A DNA stretch of 64,000 bases, from positions 20,919,001 to 20,983,000 of the forward strand of contig NC_037092.1 of NCBI RefSeq assembly GCF_002994745.2, written 5' to 3'. The number at the start of each line of letters is the position of its first letter. Within the stretch, counting starts at the first letter, position 1. This document shows, in pieces, positions 31,355 through 44,567 of the stretch. The position numbers and the translations under genes were made by a program. A model generated the notes under the pieces. That model was not told the origin of the DNA, did no database searches, and saw only the letters and a program-made list of their open reading frames with translations. The DNA is from Rosa chinensis. Taxonomy: Eukaryota > Streptophyta > Magnoliopsida > Rosales > Rosaceae.

Positions 31355-34300
31355 ATGTGCAGCAACTACTCGTGCGAGACTGCCAGCCAGACCCTGGCAT
31401 GGATCAACGCCATCATCGACTTCATAAAACCCTTCTCTTTCTTGACCAACGCTCGAGTCGTCAATTTCTTCAAGGTTCCTTCTCGCTCTTCGGAGATTCC
31501 ATTTCTACCGCAAATCAAAATAAGTATACTGATTTTATTTCTATTTTGCAGGATAGACTGTGGGAGGCGATTGATGAGGAATGGATGGATTGCTTACGGG
31601 AGGAAGCAGTCGAAAATCTGCTCCAAATTCCTCGCGGAGCGGTGCAGGTACTCTTTTGATTGCTTGCTTGCTTATTCTAAAATTAGAAGGAAGGAAATGA
31701 ATTTGAGCTGAATTTGAATTTGTGGTTAGGATCACTGGCCGGCTTCGCTGAAGGAATTTATTGTTACTTTGAGGTCTCTTGCGCTTCCTCGACAGCAGGC
31801 CGACTTGCAGGCGGTATGGTCTTGAATTTGTGTTCGCATTTGGTTTCAGTGTGATTATGTATCTTGGGAAACTATAAAATCCGAAAAGTTCATGATACTT
31901 GTGTTAAAATGGGCGATACACAGGGTGAAAAATGATCTCGCGGTACTGCAGTATGGTTGGGAGTGTTAAGTTATTGGAGTAATGAGAGATTGAATCAGTG
32001 GAAAGATGTATTTTGGAAGAGTGAAAATTTATATTGTTTCCTCATGGTATATTCGTTTTTGAAATGACAGGTATTGCCTGGAATGTGCATGACTTCACTC
32101 AACAGTGTTCTTTCGACGGGCATGAATTCGAAAAAGAAACATGAAGTGAGTCTTGGCATTTGTTTTGAACCTTGTCCTTTCTTTTACCCCTCTTATAAGG
32201 CTCCTTATGCTTTTTCGAAGCATTGATTAATGATGAATTCGTTTGTTGATCTTGGTGTTCGATTCCTAGACTGGAATTTGTGATTTCAATCCTTCTTTTT
32301 CCATCTGATCAGTGATTGTGTAGGGATACTTCATTAAGAAAAGGTCCTGGTATGTGCAGGTAGAAGTTCTTTCTGCTGTTGTCAGTTCAGTTGCAAACAG
32401 CATCGGTGCTCACGCAATAATTGATGTTGGTGCTGGTCAGGTAGTCCTGCTTTATTATACATTTCATTTGTTGTGCGTGTGTGTTCATTCTGTTTCCCTT
32501 ATGACCAAATGGCTAAACTTGACTTGGTCAACTTTATCCTAACAGTAGGTTCACGTCTCCCTACTTCCTTTGGCTGAAAGAAAGATGTTTCTTTTCTCCA
32601 AGATAGATTAGAAATTTGAATTAATCAGAAACTAATGGTAGGAAGTGCTTCTGCTCCCCCCTTAAATATGATGGTAGTAGTACTTGGTCTGAACTAATTT
32701 ACCATTTTTGAATAAATTATTTTTCAGGGGTATCTTGCACAAGTACTTTCCTTCCACTACCAACATTCGGTAATTGCAATTGATGCCTGCTCTCACCATG
32801 GAAGGGTTACCAATGCACGAGCAGAGCAAATCAAGAAGCATTATGCTGCTCAGATGCGTAAATCTGTGTATGGGACATATCCTTTTCTCTCTCTCTCTCT
32901 CTCTCTCAGTTTTTATTTTTTATTTGTTATTAATTTTTTTTTTTTTTGTACTTTAATTATCTCTCATAGAAGAAAGACAATCTTTTTGTGTTGGTCATAT
33001 GACAAATGTGGCATGCTGAGGGGTTGAACAATTATTTTTAGCTTTAGAAAGTCATACCATCGAATAACCCGATAAGTAGTTTGTAAATTTAATCGAGTTT
33101 ATATTCAAGTTTTTGCTAGTTTGTCCAAGGGAGAGAGAGAGAACACTTAAACCATATGATTGGTCAACTCTGTATCCATCTCAAACCTCAAAGAGGCATA
33201 TTTATTTGATGGGATGGGGTTCCCATTTCTCACAATTTATCCTTTTGGTCACTAAGTAGTTTATAGTTTGGGTAGTATGTGATTTGTTCAGGGAAGAAGG
33301 CTGCCTAGGTTAGATGCATCAATCACTTGCTCTTGCTTTATTTCAAAATATCGCATATTGTATCACATTTTGCAAGCCTTATACTTATAAATTGCTTTTT
33401 CTTTGGGGGGTTAGAGCAGGAAACAGGAGTTTGAATGTGCCTAAGACAGTCACATGCAATGTGATGTCTATTGACATGTTAAAAGCTTTGGCTGATACAT
33501 CACTGCATAAAGATAATGCCTCTCTACTACAATCTTCCTGCAATGCAGATTGTGAAACATCATTGGTTCTTGCTGGGCTTCATGCTTGTGGAGATCTTTC
33601 GGTGACGATGCTCAAGTGAGTTCTCAAGTGTTCTTTGAATCTTATGTCTCTCTTTTAAAAATTAAAATAAGTTTAGCAGAAGTTACCCTTAGGCCTTTAC
33701 TCTTCTTCTTCCATTACTATAGCTAAACAATCTTTCTACATTAGTTGATTCCTTAACTCCTATGGTAGTTAAAGTTCCTTCAACATTTTTAGCCATTCTA
33801 TTATTGCTATAAAAAAATAAAAAATAAAATAAAATCAATAATTAAAATAAAATTAAAAAAAAAACCACTATATGAGAATTACTCTCTTAATCGCTACCAT
33901 CCTCTTGAAATAATTGATCAGGATTCCCATAATGATCACCATTTAGTAATTGTTGACGATCAGTCATCACCTGTCCTAAGCTTGAGTTACTAATTTTGCT
34001 TTTCCATTACTCGATTCTGATTCTGCATAAACCATAAAACTTTATCGTCAACTTGTCACAGAGGCTACAACATTCAACAAAAGGATGTATTTGTTTTATG
34101 CCATGTATTTTATGGTATCATTTATGTTATATACCCTGTTAGTTGCAAAGGGATAAGTGTACCTTTTTGAAACAGGACCTTTATGGAGTGCGAAGAGGTT
34201 AAAGCAGTTGTTAGTGTTGGCTGCTGTTACAACTTATTGTCTGAAGAGGGTTTCAACCATGTGGGGTCTCAATGTGGTTTTCCCATGAGTTGTGGTGTTA

Positions 34301-37300
34301 AAGCTGCTGGCTTGTCACTTGGGAAAAGTTCGCGTGACCTTGCTTGTCAAGTAAGGGCATATGTTGTTTCTCTGATTACCTTCTTTCTGCCTTGCTTTCG
34401 CTCTTGTTTTTATTTGTTTTGTTCATAGAAGTACATGGAAATTCAGAAGGAGTGAGGTTTCATTTCACCTTATCAAAGAATAACAGCTCTTGGGTGTGGG
34501 GAGGACTTTGCTTAAATCTAATTGATGAAGAAAAATGAACATTAAGGAGGATCAAACTATTTTAAAGGTTTTGCTGATGGGAAAAGCAATATAATTACTA
34601 ATGCTGTCATATTACATTAGTTCTCTCACAGTTCTAAGAAAAATTTGCAAAATTCATCCAGGAACTTTTGCAAGTTAGTTCTTTCTCTCAGGCTTGAGTC
34701 CATAACTTCATGTTTACTTTCTATTGTTAGAGTGCAGAGAGATGGAGTTGTCTGGAAAATGATGCCGGTCTCCATAATTTTGAGTTGCATACTTTCCGCG
34801 CTGCTTTTCAGATGGTATGCAATATTTAGACCTTGCAGTTAACCAGCAGTTTGAGTATTGAATATGTTATACATTTACTTTAAAAATTCTTTTCTGGTTG
34901 CAGTCATTTACATATTTTCAGACTGTGCATCAGTTTATACTATAATATGATATTTACCACTTAAATATTATGGTATCCAGGGTTTGTTTAGGTAAGAATA
35001 ATGTCAAACCAAATTGGTTAGCATGGTTTTATTTTTCATTTTCATTTTTTTTCTTTTCTTTTTTGTGCATTGATTGCATTGCAGAAATTGTAATTGGATC
35101 TGACAAAATTGTTGAACTTTCCCAGAGCATGAAACTCTGATGCATGTATCTACATACTCGAGTTGTTAACAGTTCCTGGTCGAGTTCATGATTCTTTTAC
35201 CCAACAAAAACGTTTCTATTTCTAAGTTAGAGAGAGATTAGAGAGAGATTTGAAGTAGGAGGAAAAGTTTTCTAATTTTGTTACAAGTTTAGTTTTGTTG
35301 CTTGCACTCCCTTGGCACTTCAAACTAATTGATGGACTTGTATAAAAAACTTATGGATTTTACAATCAGTTCCAATGCCCCTCACACAAATTTTAGTTGT
35401 TTATTCATGTTTTCATTATCATGTTCATTTCTACATGATAATTTTGTTTGTTCCTGAATGCTGTACAATCTTCTTATTTGAGTTTGTCTATAAAAGGCCT
35501 TTCTGTTATACATAACATACTGTTTGTTCTGAAGGTTTTGAGTCTATATTATCCTGAAGTTGTGATAACCAGTCCATCCATTGGGCGTCAAGGGAAGGCT
35601 TTGCGTCGCCAGCAACGAAGGGGCATTCCAGACTCTGCGAATCCGAAAGAAAGCACATGTTCAACATTGCCTCAATTAGCTTGTAATATGAAAGAAAGTG
35701 GCTCTCACCTAAGAACCACAAAAATCAAAGAAGGTAACAAAATGATCAATTGTAATTTGAAACTGGTAGCTTTCCAATATTGTGTAGCTGCTGCATCACA
35801 TTATGGACTTTTCAACTGATTACAGTGCAGTATATAATTAGATAAACAAACATATGTCACAGATGACAGTTTTGAGATGGAGTTTGAGACGACAGCCATA
35901 GGCAATGGACATTCATCTAGTAAGGCCACGCAATGTGAGGGGACTCCACACATTAGCAAATATCCACTTTTTAAGAAATACTGTTTATCTGGATTATGTC
36001 GCCTGGGTCTTGAGCCTCCGAAGGATACAGATCTCCATGGAATATGGAAGAAAGTTCAGCCTTTTGCTGTATGTTACCTTAATACCATATATCTAGAAGT
36101 GCACTGATACTTATGCTTTACTTATGATAATCTGTACTTCATGTTGGAATCTCGTGCACTTGCAATGATGGTTGTTCATTAGCTCCATTGATAAAATGTT
36201 TTGAATATTCAAGTCCCAAATGCATATCATCTAAATTGCTTACCTTTTCCTCCTTTTTTTTTTGGAATCAATGTCTACATCCTTTCTGTTTACATATGTT
36301 GCGCATATGTATTATATTTGGCCTCTGGATCTGGATGATGCAAGAGTCTTTAGGATTCATTCTTCTACTTTACTTTGTCATCTATAATGATGGATTGTTA
36401 TTCTTGCTAATGACCTATGAATTAAGAGAGGCTCATAGGCAGATATTACTGTGGCATTTAGTCAAATATGGTGGGCTAGGCTCCAAGGAGGCTACAAATT
36501 TAGGCCTTAATGGCTTTGTAAGAGCAATAGGAAGCCTAAGTTGTACACAAGGGGAAGGGCCAATTGGCTGTAGGATTACCAGGCTTTGTAGTAATGGGAA
36601 GGACCTATTTACATGTTTCCAGGAGAATCATATATTGGCTGCAGATTTTTGGTCATATTTATGTATTGATGGAAATTTTATAGAGATTCTATATATATCT
36701 TTGATCAGAATTAATTTTGATGAAAGAATGCATATGTTGGTTTTGGCTTTGAAGATTCAATATATAGTGAAATTTCTAAGAGAACTGTATTAAAAAAATT
36801 ACAAATTACAAAGTCCAGATCCCCTATCTCATTGTTTGGATTAAATGTCTAGTAAAATATTATCGGAATCAACTTTGTACTGACATCTTGGTCCAGGCAA
36901 TTGAGACTTGCAGTAGGGATGCTCTTCCTTTTAATTTCCTTTGTTAATGACAGTTATATTTAAGGGTTAAAGTAATTCTTACTTTGTTGCATATGAAAGG
37001 ATTCCATTAGAATTTCAAATTATGTCTTCATGGTGTATGAAACAACACAGCCTCACATGGTACTTGGATTATATGGAAATGATATGGTTTACGCTTTACT
37101 TGAAGTCTAGGATCCACAGAAGAAATGCTTTCTCTCAAAAAAAGAAAGAAAGAAGAAGACGGTAACTAAATAGTAAATACTAAGCACAATATGTGGTTGT
37201 ATGCTTGTATGTAATTTTCTTCTTTTTTCATCATTTACCTTCCCCTCATTTGCTGGATATCACATATCACTCTCTTTTCATGACGTGCCTGCTCTTTCAT

Positions 37301-37541
37301 TTTTTCTTTCTTTTCTGAACAATAGATGTAACCATGCTGTTATGTACAGGAACTTATTGGACCTTATTGGACTCTTCGAGCTGCTTTCGGGCCTCTTTTG
37401 GAAACTTTACTTTTGCTTGATAGATTATTGTTCCTACAAGAGCAAGGCAGTTCAATTGAAGTAGTCATGTTACCTATTTTTGATCCAGCATTATCCCCAA
37501 GGAATGTGGGCATTATTGCTAAAAAGTTGACACAAATTTGA
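31355..37541 (+). CDS. METTL25/RRNAD1-like methyltransferase, about 12 exons
   Basis: Predicted S-adenosylmethionine-dependent methyltransferase of the METTL25/RRNAD1 family; the plant substrate is unknown. Exons I can place: 31355-31474, 31552-31647, 31730-31813, 32071-32145, 32360-32440, 32728-~32857, ~33420-33615, 34176-34350, 34731-34814, 35535-35733, 35863-36068 and 37350-37541 (stop TGA). All use GT-AG and keep frame, giving about 545 residues. Motif I of the Rossmann fold, IIDVGAGQGYLAQVL, spans the exon 5/6 junction. LAGLHACGDLS is in exon 7 and VSVGCCYNLLSE, a family hallmark, in exon 8. The C-terminal ELIGPYWTLRAAFGPLLETL is also typical. The exon 6/7 junction is ambiguous: 32867 joined to 33427 also keeps frame. 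The gene appears intact. A MULE ends about 145 bp upstream, so its promoter is short or partly TE-derived. Confidence 0.9.
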
Positions 37542-38977
37542 CACTGGCATAAAATATAGTAAGTAATACAGTCTTCCCTCTGTTCCACCTTCTCTCATGC
37601 CATTGCATGGTGCACGTGTGTCAGAGAGCACTGTTATGCGCTCGTGCATTGTTATCCTAAAGTAGCTGTTTGTCTACCTAACTTGCTACAAGTCTAATGT
37701 GCTTGTAAATTATTTATATTTTGGACGACTTCTTTTCTTTTCAAGACTTCATATCGTTTTCTAATTTCAGTCTTGAAAATTTTTCAAACTTTAATAGTTG
37801 TCCTTGACTTTAGTTTTCATTATAAATCAATAATTAGCTCTCTCAATAAAGTATTCTGTACTGTACAATTAATTTGATTGAACCCTCTTGTTGGCTCTCT
37901 GGATGAAGATGCCTCTGATATCTGAAGCTAGATGTAGTCTGCTGGCATCAGTGAGCATCTTGCTAAATTCAGTAATAAAAATCTCAAACAAATTGATAGT
38001 TCAGCTTCAGCTTCAAGTCTCACTTAAATCCCACAGGATTGACAGATATTGTAATTTTTTGAAGCTATTTCTGTATTTGAAAGATGAAGAGGATATTAGT
38101 AGATGAAGGGTATTTTCGGTCTATAGTGCTATTTAAAGACTATAGACAACTAGTGTGCGGTTCTTTGTTTTGGTCTAAAACTTGTCTGCGGTCAAAACCT
38201 TCTTGCACTTTTTATTGGGTTGCAGTGTGGGGAGATCAGCAAATCACCTTGTAGTTGAGTTGACCATTTCTTTGCGAAAACTTAAACAAAGAAAAGTTAA
38301 AAAAGGAGAACAGCTAATCCAAGTTTAATTAATTTGTTTGTTGGGGGCATTAGTCTCTCTCTCTGTACATGAGCTCAAAGAAGATCTTTGAGGATTGATG
38401 AGCCTGCATATCTCCTTTTCATGCAAAATGCTATGCTTTGCCATGGTTTGGTATCCCAATTATTAATCACTTCCTCTTGGCTTTGCAGAAACTTGTTGTA
38501 CGACTACGAACTTATTATCCTGCAATGCAGATTTAGACGATGTATACATCATCCCACTTTATACAGTCTCCTAGGGCAAGCTGGATTGAGAAAGACAGGT
38601 TTGTCTGTATTCACTTTTGTAATATTTTGAGTTTTTGACCCATTCCCGGAATGATTACTACTTGAAGAAGATCCACTATACTATTAAGAAATTTCAGATT
38701 GAATATCCTTGCGATACCTTGGAGATAATTTGTTCCTATTCTTGTATCTGGGAATCCAAGCGTTTTGTCGATATAAGAGACAAATATGGCAGCCATCTGC
38801 TGAATCATTTTCGTTAAGAAACTGTGCTGGCTGCGTTTCAAACACTAATTGATTTGGAGCTGTGTGGAAGCACAGAATCTACATGACTAGTTTGAGTGGA
38901 ATAAGCAAAGTTTTCTTGTCTTTTCAGGTGTTGTTGCTAACTTCCTATAGTAAAGCCACTGGGAGGCTCGTGAGAGG
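37542..38977. other. Downstream region of METTL25-like gene, no gene recognised
   Basis: The start of this stretch presumably holds the 3' UTR. Small ORFs at about 37888-38106 and 38388-38820 show no recognised domain. Confidence 0.45.
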
Positions 38978-39076
38978 GGACACGTATTAATATTTGACTG
39001 ACTTTTGTCGTTTTCTGGAATAATAGGACACGTATTAATATTTGACTGACTTTTGTCGTTTTATGGAATAATAGGA
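38978..39076. repeat. 48-bp tandem duplication, two copies
   Basis: The unit beginning GGACACGTATTAATATTTGA occurs at 38978 and 39026 with one base difference, and a third copy starts GGACAT. The near identity indicates a recent duplication. Confidence 0.95.
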
Positions 39077-39404
39077 CATTTAATTCACTTCAAGTTCCTT
39101 TTGACTGGGTGGTCACAACCCACAACAGAACAGCAATGGGACTTTTAGATAATGCTTGCTTTGGTATGAGAAAAAAAACGACAAGGAAATAGTCGTCGCT
39201 GTAGTTTGGTCCATTTGTAGCTTGGGATGTACACGATTGATCTCATCTTATGTGTGTGTGGAAAGCTAGTTACTTGAGTCGAACACAACTTTTTGTGAAT
39301 TGAAGTGAATTTAACGTTTGATTTAGACAAGATGCTCTCATTGTGAACTCCGACAGTGACTTGTGTTTTAGGGGTGGTTTTGTCTTTGGTACTTCGGGAT
39401 AAAC

Positions 39405-39475
39405 TTAGTCTCAAAGTACCAAAGAGAAGACATACTAAACTTGGTCTCAAAGTACCAAAGAGAAGACATACCATT
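39405..39475. repeat. 36-bp tandem duplication, two copies
   Basis: The block GTCTCAAAGTACCAAAGAGA followed by AGACATAC occurs twice in tandem with near identity. It lies in unannotated sequence. Confidence 0.9.
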
Positions 39476-40058
39476 GACGGTCTTGCTAGAACTGGTGCTC
39501 TAACCTTTCACCTTGCAAGTGACACTGATCCCAATGTGCACATCCATTCTTCTCATTTTTAAGGTGAATTTATCAAACATGGGAATATGCTTTCATAAAA
39601 TTGAATCGTATTACCTTAGCAAATCAAACACTCCCTAAATTAGCCAAAGCCCTAATCAAATGTTTCATGGCTTTCCTTTTGTATATCATTTTGTTGCTGT
39701 TCAGATTTGATCAAAGCAAATGCTCTATGCTACCTACATTAGCTTGGAAACAGTACATAACATATTATGTACTACTGATTTCACTCCATCGTTCAGATTG
39801 CTTATTTTACAACAGTACATAACATATCGTCTGGTAAAAAAACATTAACATAGTCTAACGGATAATATTACAGTAAAAAAAAATGTAAAAAAAATTGACA
39901 TTTATGTACTTTAAAATTTCTACCTGAAATTTTACATTATTAAGTTTCAGTAATAATCTTAATTAACTATTTCTCAATCTAACGACTCATCATATAATAT
40001 GATATTTCATTTGGATTATCATATATAGGTGGATAAGGAGATTGTGTTGTAGGGGTTA
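39476..40058. other. Intergenic stretch before hAT element, nothing recognised
   Basis: AT-rich sequence with no supported gene, ending at the TSD of the hAT element. Confidence 0.5.
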
Positions 40059-40066
40059 ATTCCAGC

Positions 40067-41940
40067 TAGAGGTGGCAAATGGGCCGCTAAGCACAAGCAC
40101 GGCAAGGGCTCGGCACGCTTAAAAGCGGCCCGGCAAGGCTCAAGCCCGTTAGTGGCCCGACATGACCTGAGCACATTAGAATAATGGGTCGGGTTGGGCC
40201 TAGAAATATTGGCTCATTGGCCCGGCCATGCCCGAGCTCGTAATGGGCCCGGCACGGCCCGAGCATGACATATTATGGGTTAGCCCGTTACAAACACAAA
40301 ATTTCACTTTGTTTTTAAAAATATTAAAAAACTACAATGATGACATTTGAATATTAGACATCTTTATTTAAAATCTCATGACAATTCCACTAATATTATT
40401 TCTTTTATGTTATCAAAATAGTGAAATAAAACATTATATCCTTGTTTTGACATAAGTATTTTTTCTAAATATTAAATATACGTTTATTTATTTTTTTAAT
40501 CAAACCCAAACCCATAGGGCAGGTGTCAATATATTCTCAAGTCAGAATAAGCCGTTACATATCTTTCCGCTACCATCTATAGACAGACAAGAAGATTGTG
40601 GTAGTACCCACAACGATACATAGAAATAGACCCACTCATTAAACATGTTTCAGACGTAGACATAGCGGAGATCCTCCTTTGGTACTACTCTAGAGGCGCT
40701 AGAGATACATAGAGTGCATATAACGTGCATTAGCTTCCTAAAAGGAAATTATTGTAGATTAGCCTAACTAAAAAACATAGAAAAGGCGTAGGACTTAAAA
40801 ACCCCGACCTAAATTTGATAGCCCAATAGGGCAGCCCTAAAGAGAGAAGGCCCAGCTCAAGGTCCAACAAGACTGGGTTGACCCAAACCCAGACCAGCCA
40901 TCCACCATGCCGGCAGTAGCTTGTGTATCACCGCCCTCAAGACCCGCCACGAACCGATTACGCCACAAGCTAGCCTTACAATGAACCAGCCTTGCCACGA
41001 GCCACGCCGTCAAGCTCCGCCACAAGACAGTAATGTCTCAAGCCCCGAACCACTGTTGAAGCAGCGCCCAACCTCGATAACCACAAGCCGCCCCGTCGCC
41101 CAAACACCCACGATTCACGCCGCCGCCGGATCATTCCGTCCCTGCACAGAAAACCACCACAGACGCCCATAAAAGCCACCTACACCTACAGTCAAAACCA
41201 ACCTACCAAACCACAAGCCACAACCATCTTCTCTCCCGAACAAAGCCTAGGGCATTGAAGTACCCATCCGGCAGCCAGCATGAAGACAACGCGGCCGAAG
41301 CCAGCGCTATCCATGGCCGCCGCCAGACAGGGAACGATCTGGTGGTGTTTGCGTGCTCTCGTGGCGCTAGGGTTAATCCCTTGTGAATTTTACATAATTA
41401 TGTTTAAGCATACCTTAGCATTAAATATAAGTTTATTAATAAAAACTAATCTCATAATAATACAACTATAGAATGAAGGAAAAAAAATGATACTAAATCT
41501 TCATTATATTAATAAAGATTAATCTCACAATAATATACTAAAAACAATATATTTGAGGTATTTTTTTCTTTCTTTCTTTCTTACAGTGGAATATAAAAAA
41601 TTATTATAAAACTAATCTTAAAAATCTAAGATTAAGAAAAACGTTGTCGAACTTAATTTATTTTAATTTTCTAAATAGTTAAATAAAATTAATTTTTAAT
41701 TATTCAAATTAAGATTTTAAAATCATGCTTTATAGTGGGTAGGCACGAGCACGATCCGTTTATTGACCCGGCACGATATGGGCTAAGGCCATGCTCTTGA
41801 CCGGGCTTAATGTTTAAGTAAATGAGCCAGCACGAGCCCAACACGATAATAAATGGGCTAACCTAAACACGGCACGAAGCACGACTAGGCCCGCTTAAAA
41901 TAGACCTGGTCAGGCTGGCCTGGCCCGTTTGCCACCTCTA
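40067..41940. mobile_element. hAT element with 8-bp TSD, split by a retroelement
   Basis: The ends TAGAGGTGGCAAATGGGC and GCCCGTTTGCCACCTCTA form an 18-bp TIR with one mismatch. The TSD ATTCCAGC lies at 40059-40066 and 41941-41948. GGTGGCAAA(C/T)GGGC is a familiar plant hAT terminus. Subterminal GGCCCGGCACGGCC-like repeats are dense on both sides. No transposase was recognised. A retroelement is inserted at 40489-41419, leaving about 0.9 kb of hAT sequence. Confidence 0.9.
40489..41419 (-). mobile_element. Retroelement fragment nested in the hAT element
   Basis: It is flanked by ATTAAATATACGTTTATT (40471-40488) and ATTAAATATAAGTTTATT (41420-41437), a 17/18 TSD. It begins with a short T run on the plus strand, as expected for a minus-strand poly(A) element. 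The interior is GC-rich at its 5' side (right), where coding-like frames occur, but no LINE protein motif was recognised. It is called LINE/SINE-like from its ends only. Confidence 0.65.
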
Positions 41941-42189
41941 ATTCCAGCATATCTTGTCAATTATTCGATTATTTTATGAGTTAATTACATATAAGTGCAT
42001 CTTTGATTGTTTTTTTAGCCATAAGGCCATCAACTAGTTTTTTCCCTCATAAGGCCACTAAATTAAAAAAGGTGTTATATTTTGGATATTAAAAACCAAC
42101 ATATTTACATAAATACCACTAGAGTACAAAATCAACAATCATTCTCTCTCTCCTCTCCGGCGAACTCCGGCCAACTTCCGGCGGGTCTT

Positions 42190-42660
42190 CGGCAGACCTC
42201 TGGCGACCACAAAAGCTACTGTGGCTAGCAACAAAAGCTACTCTGATGAGATTCCCGGCCACCTCCGGCGAGGTCACAAAAGTTACTATCACTAGCAACA
42301 AAAGCTACAGTCACCAGCAACAAAAGCTACTATGGTGAAATTTCCTGCAACCTTTGGCGAGATAACAAAAACTACTATCACCAACAACAAAAGCTACTCC
42401 TTATCAAAAAATCTATGCTCCCCAAAACGAAAAAGCTACTATCTCCACCAACAAAAGATGCTGTCACCAATATCAAAAACTACTCTCATCAGCAACAAAT
42501 GCTACTCTCACCAACACCAGAAAACTACTCTTACCAACACTAAAAACTACTTTCACCAACAACAAAAGTTACTGTCACCAATACCAACGAGCTACTCTCA
42601 CTAACATTAGAGAGCTACTCTCACTAACATTAGAGAGCTACTAACACAGGTACAGAAAGC
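42190..42660. repeat. Degenerate minisatellite, AACAAAAGCTACT units
   Basis: About 20 imperfect units of roughly 20-30 bp are built on CACCA(A/G)CAACAAAAGCTACT. The unit drifts to GAGAGCTACT toward the right and fades beyond 42700. ORFs across it (for example 42332-42604) are repeats, not a gene. Confidence 0.85.
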
Positions 42661-43249
42661 TATGATCACTATGATGGAAAACTACTATAATAGTTACAGA
42701 GAGCTACTGATTTGGAAAAAAAAAAAATTATTGACTAGCTTGAAAATATACTGATATAGACACATAAAGCTACTATCACGATATTGAAATGCCACTAGGA
42801 CAATTACACGGAGCTGCTAACTTGAAATAATGAAAATGAAAATAGAAGCTATTGACATCATGTTGAAAAAATACTAACATAGATATAGAAAGATATTATC
42901 ACTATGTTGAAAAACCGCTATAACAGTTATACAGAGTTACTAACTGCACTGCAACAAATAACATACAAGAAATGGTTCATTATTCATCAATCAAAATATA
43001 TGACAACACCATCAGAAAACAGAATTCAACCACAAAACCATCCCCCCATCACACAAGAGCAAAACTCTCTCTCTCTCCCCTGCAAAATTCCACAACAGAT
43101 GAGTTCAAACAAATCCAAGCCCATTTATTCCAATAAATCACAATCAAATCAAACCAAACTAAACAAATTCTAATCATGCCGTCTAATTTTTTTCCGAGAA
43201 CAAAAATCATTAACAAAACCAAAAAAGTAAATTGGAGGTGTAATTAAGG

Positions 43250-43875
43250 TCGGTGATGACGAAACAGAGGTGGTGTGGGAAGGGACGTCAACGACACCGC
43301 ATCAAAGAAGCAAATCGGAGCTCAGATATGCAATCTCATATCCTAATGGATTCAAATCGGAGCTTAGATGCAATCTCAGATCTCGGCGATAGGAACGAGT
43401 TCGAAGCCGCCAGAAGAGGTTGGGGTCGCCTTCGAAGGCGGAGACAAAGATTCAACTTACAGGTAGATGAAGCTAAAGTGGTTGCGGTCTGGTGATGAGG
43501 AAGACGGTGCTGATGAATCTCAGGTCGTTGAGAGCTCTTTGCGCGCTCAATCTCGTCCTTTGAAGCTTCGTCTTCAGCCTCCTCACCTCGCGTCGAGGGA
43601 CTATCAAGTTGCCGGAGTTGGACGACACGGCGATGGGTTTGCCGTTTGGATTCGAAGATCTGAGGCCGAACTACTCCAGCTCGTCTCTGTTCGGGCCAGC
43701 TCTGGATGAGAAAGGTAATGAAGAACGGAATCGACGACTGAGTTGTCGCATCCGACGGTCCTGTGCTGCCGGAGCCGAATGAGATGGTGAGGAAGGATGC
43801 TGCCGGAGCTGAGCAAGATCGTGAGGATGGGTTTTCTCGCCGGGGGGAGAGAGAGAGAGATTTTCGTTTTTGCAA
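43250..43875. other. GC-rich coding-like block in MULE D, unidentified
   Basis: Open frames on both strands, including 179 codons on the minus strand ending in a (GA)n-encoded tract. No domain was recognised. By analogy with the sister MULEs it may contain captured exon sequence, but this is only inference. Confidence 0.3.
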
Positions 43876-44525
43876 TAGATAGAATGAATGGATGCAGTTG
43901 GTTTTCTTTTATGAAGGGTAAAATGGTCAGAAAAAATAATTTAAAGATGCAAAAATAATTTTTAAAGATGCAGTTGGTTTTTTACAAGAAAAATTAAGTA
44001 GCCTTGTGGCTAATTAAAGTTTCAAAATGACACTTGTGAGTAATTTTCTATTATTTTACTATGACGTGAACAAATTATTAATTTCCATCTCATAATTACA
44101 CATGCGACAAAAATACACATGCTCCTTCCTTGAACATGTTCTTGTTCATCATTCATCTCCCTAATTCTATCTCTATCTTTCACCATTCTTTTTAATTATT
44201 TTCTTTTTGGAACAGATTCATATTCCTTCATCTAAGGTGACCGCGAAAAGCCTATTACATCTACATTAATGTAATCCAGCTTATTCTACAACTAATTTCA
44301 AAAATACATTTAATTTGACATAGTCTTTTTGGGGTTTAGGTTAAAAACAAAAAGGAAAAAAGAGAATGCCATCGCAGTGGACCCTCCTTTTCTGGTTCAG
44401 GTGCAAGTGCCAAGTGCCAAATTCCAACTCTCTTCTGAGTCTTCTCCATCCAAATTTTTGGTTTTAAATATTTAATTCCAAGAAGATGGAAAAGTAGAGA
44501 GGACCAAAATAACTACTACTGAATT

Positions 44526-44567
44526 CCCCAACTCCAACTCCAACTCCAACTCCAACTCCAACTCCAT
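44526..44567. repeat. (CCAACT)n microsatellite
   Basis: Six to seven perfect copies of the hexamer ACTCCA in the far-upstream region of the NAC gene. Confidence 0.95.

Larger units (their letters stand above)
41977..44049. mobile_element. Mutator-like element D with 9-bp TSD
   Basis: ATTATTTTA flanks it at 41968-41976 and 44050-44058. The left end TGAGTTAATTACATATAAGTG and inward-read right end AGAAAATTACTCACAAGTG are an imperfect TIR. Further inside, AGCCATAAGGCCA pairs with AGCCACAAGGCTA. The interior holds a minisatellite (42190-42660) and a GC-rich block (43250-43870) flanked by a GA tract. No transposase was recognised, and no captured gene could be named. Confidence 0.65.

Noticed and set aside
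36188..36793. 201-codon ORF in the last intron of the METTL25-like gene
   Set aside because: AT-rich composition, no recognised domain, and it is removed by a well-supported intron.
42332..42604. Ser/Thr/Lys-rich 90-aa ORF
   Set aside because: It lies wholly within the AACAAAAGCTACT minisatellite.
42190..42660. CRISPR-like regular repeats
   Set aside because: Units are degenerate, spacers are not unique and the genome is a plant; it is a minisatellite.
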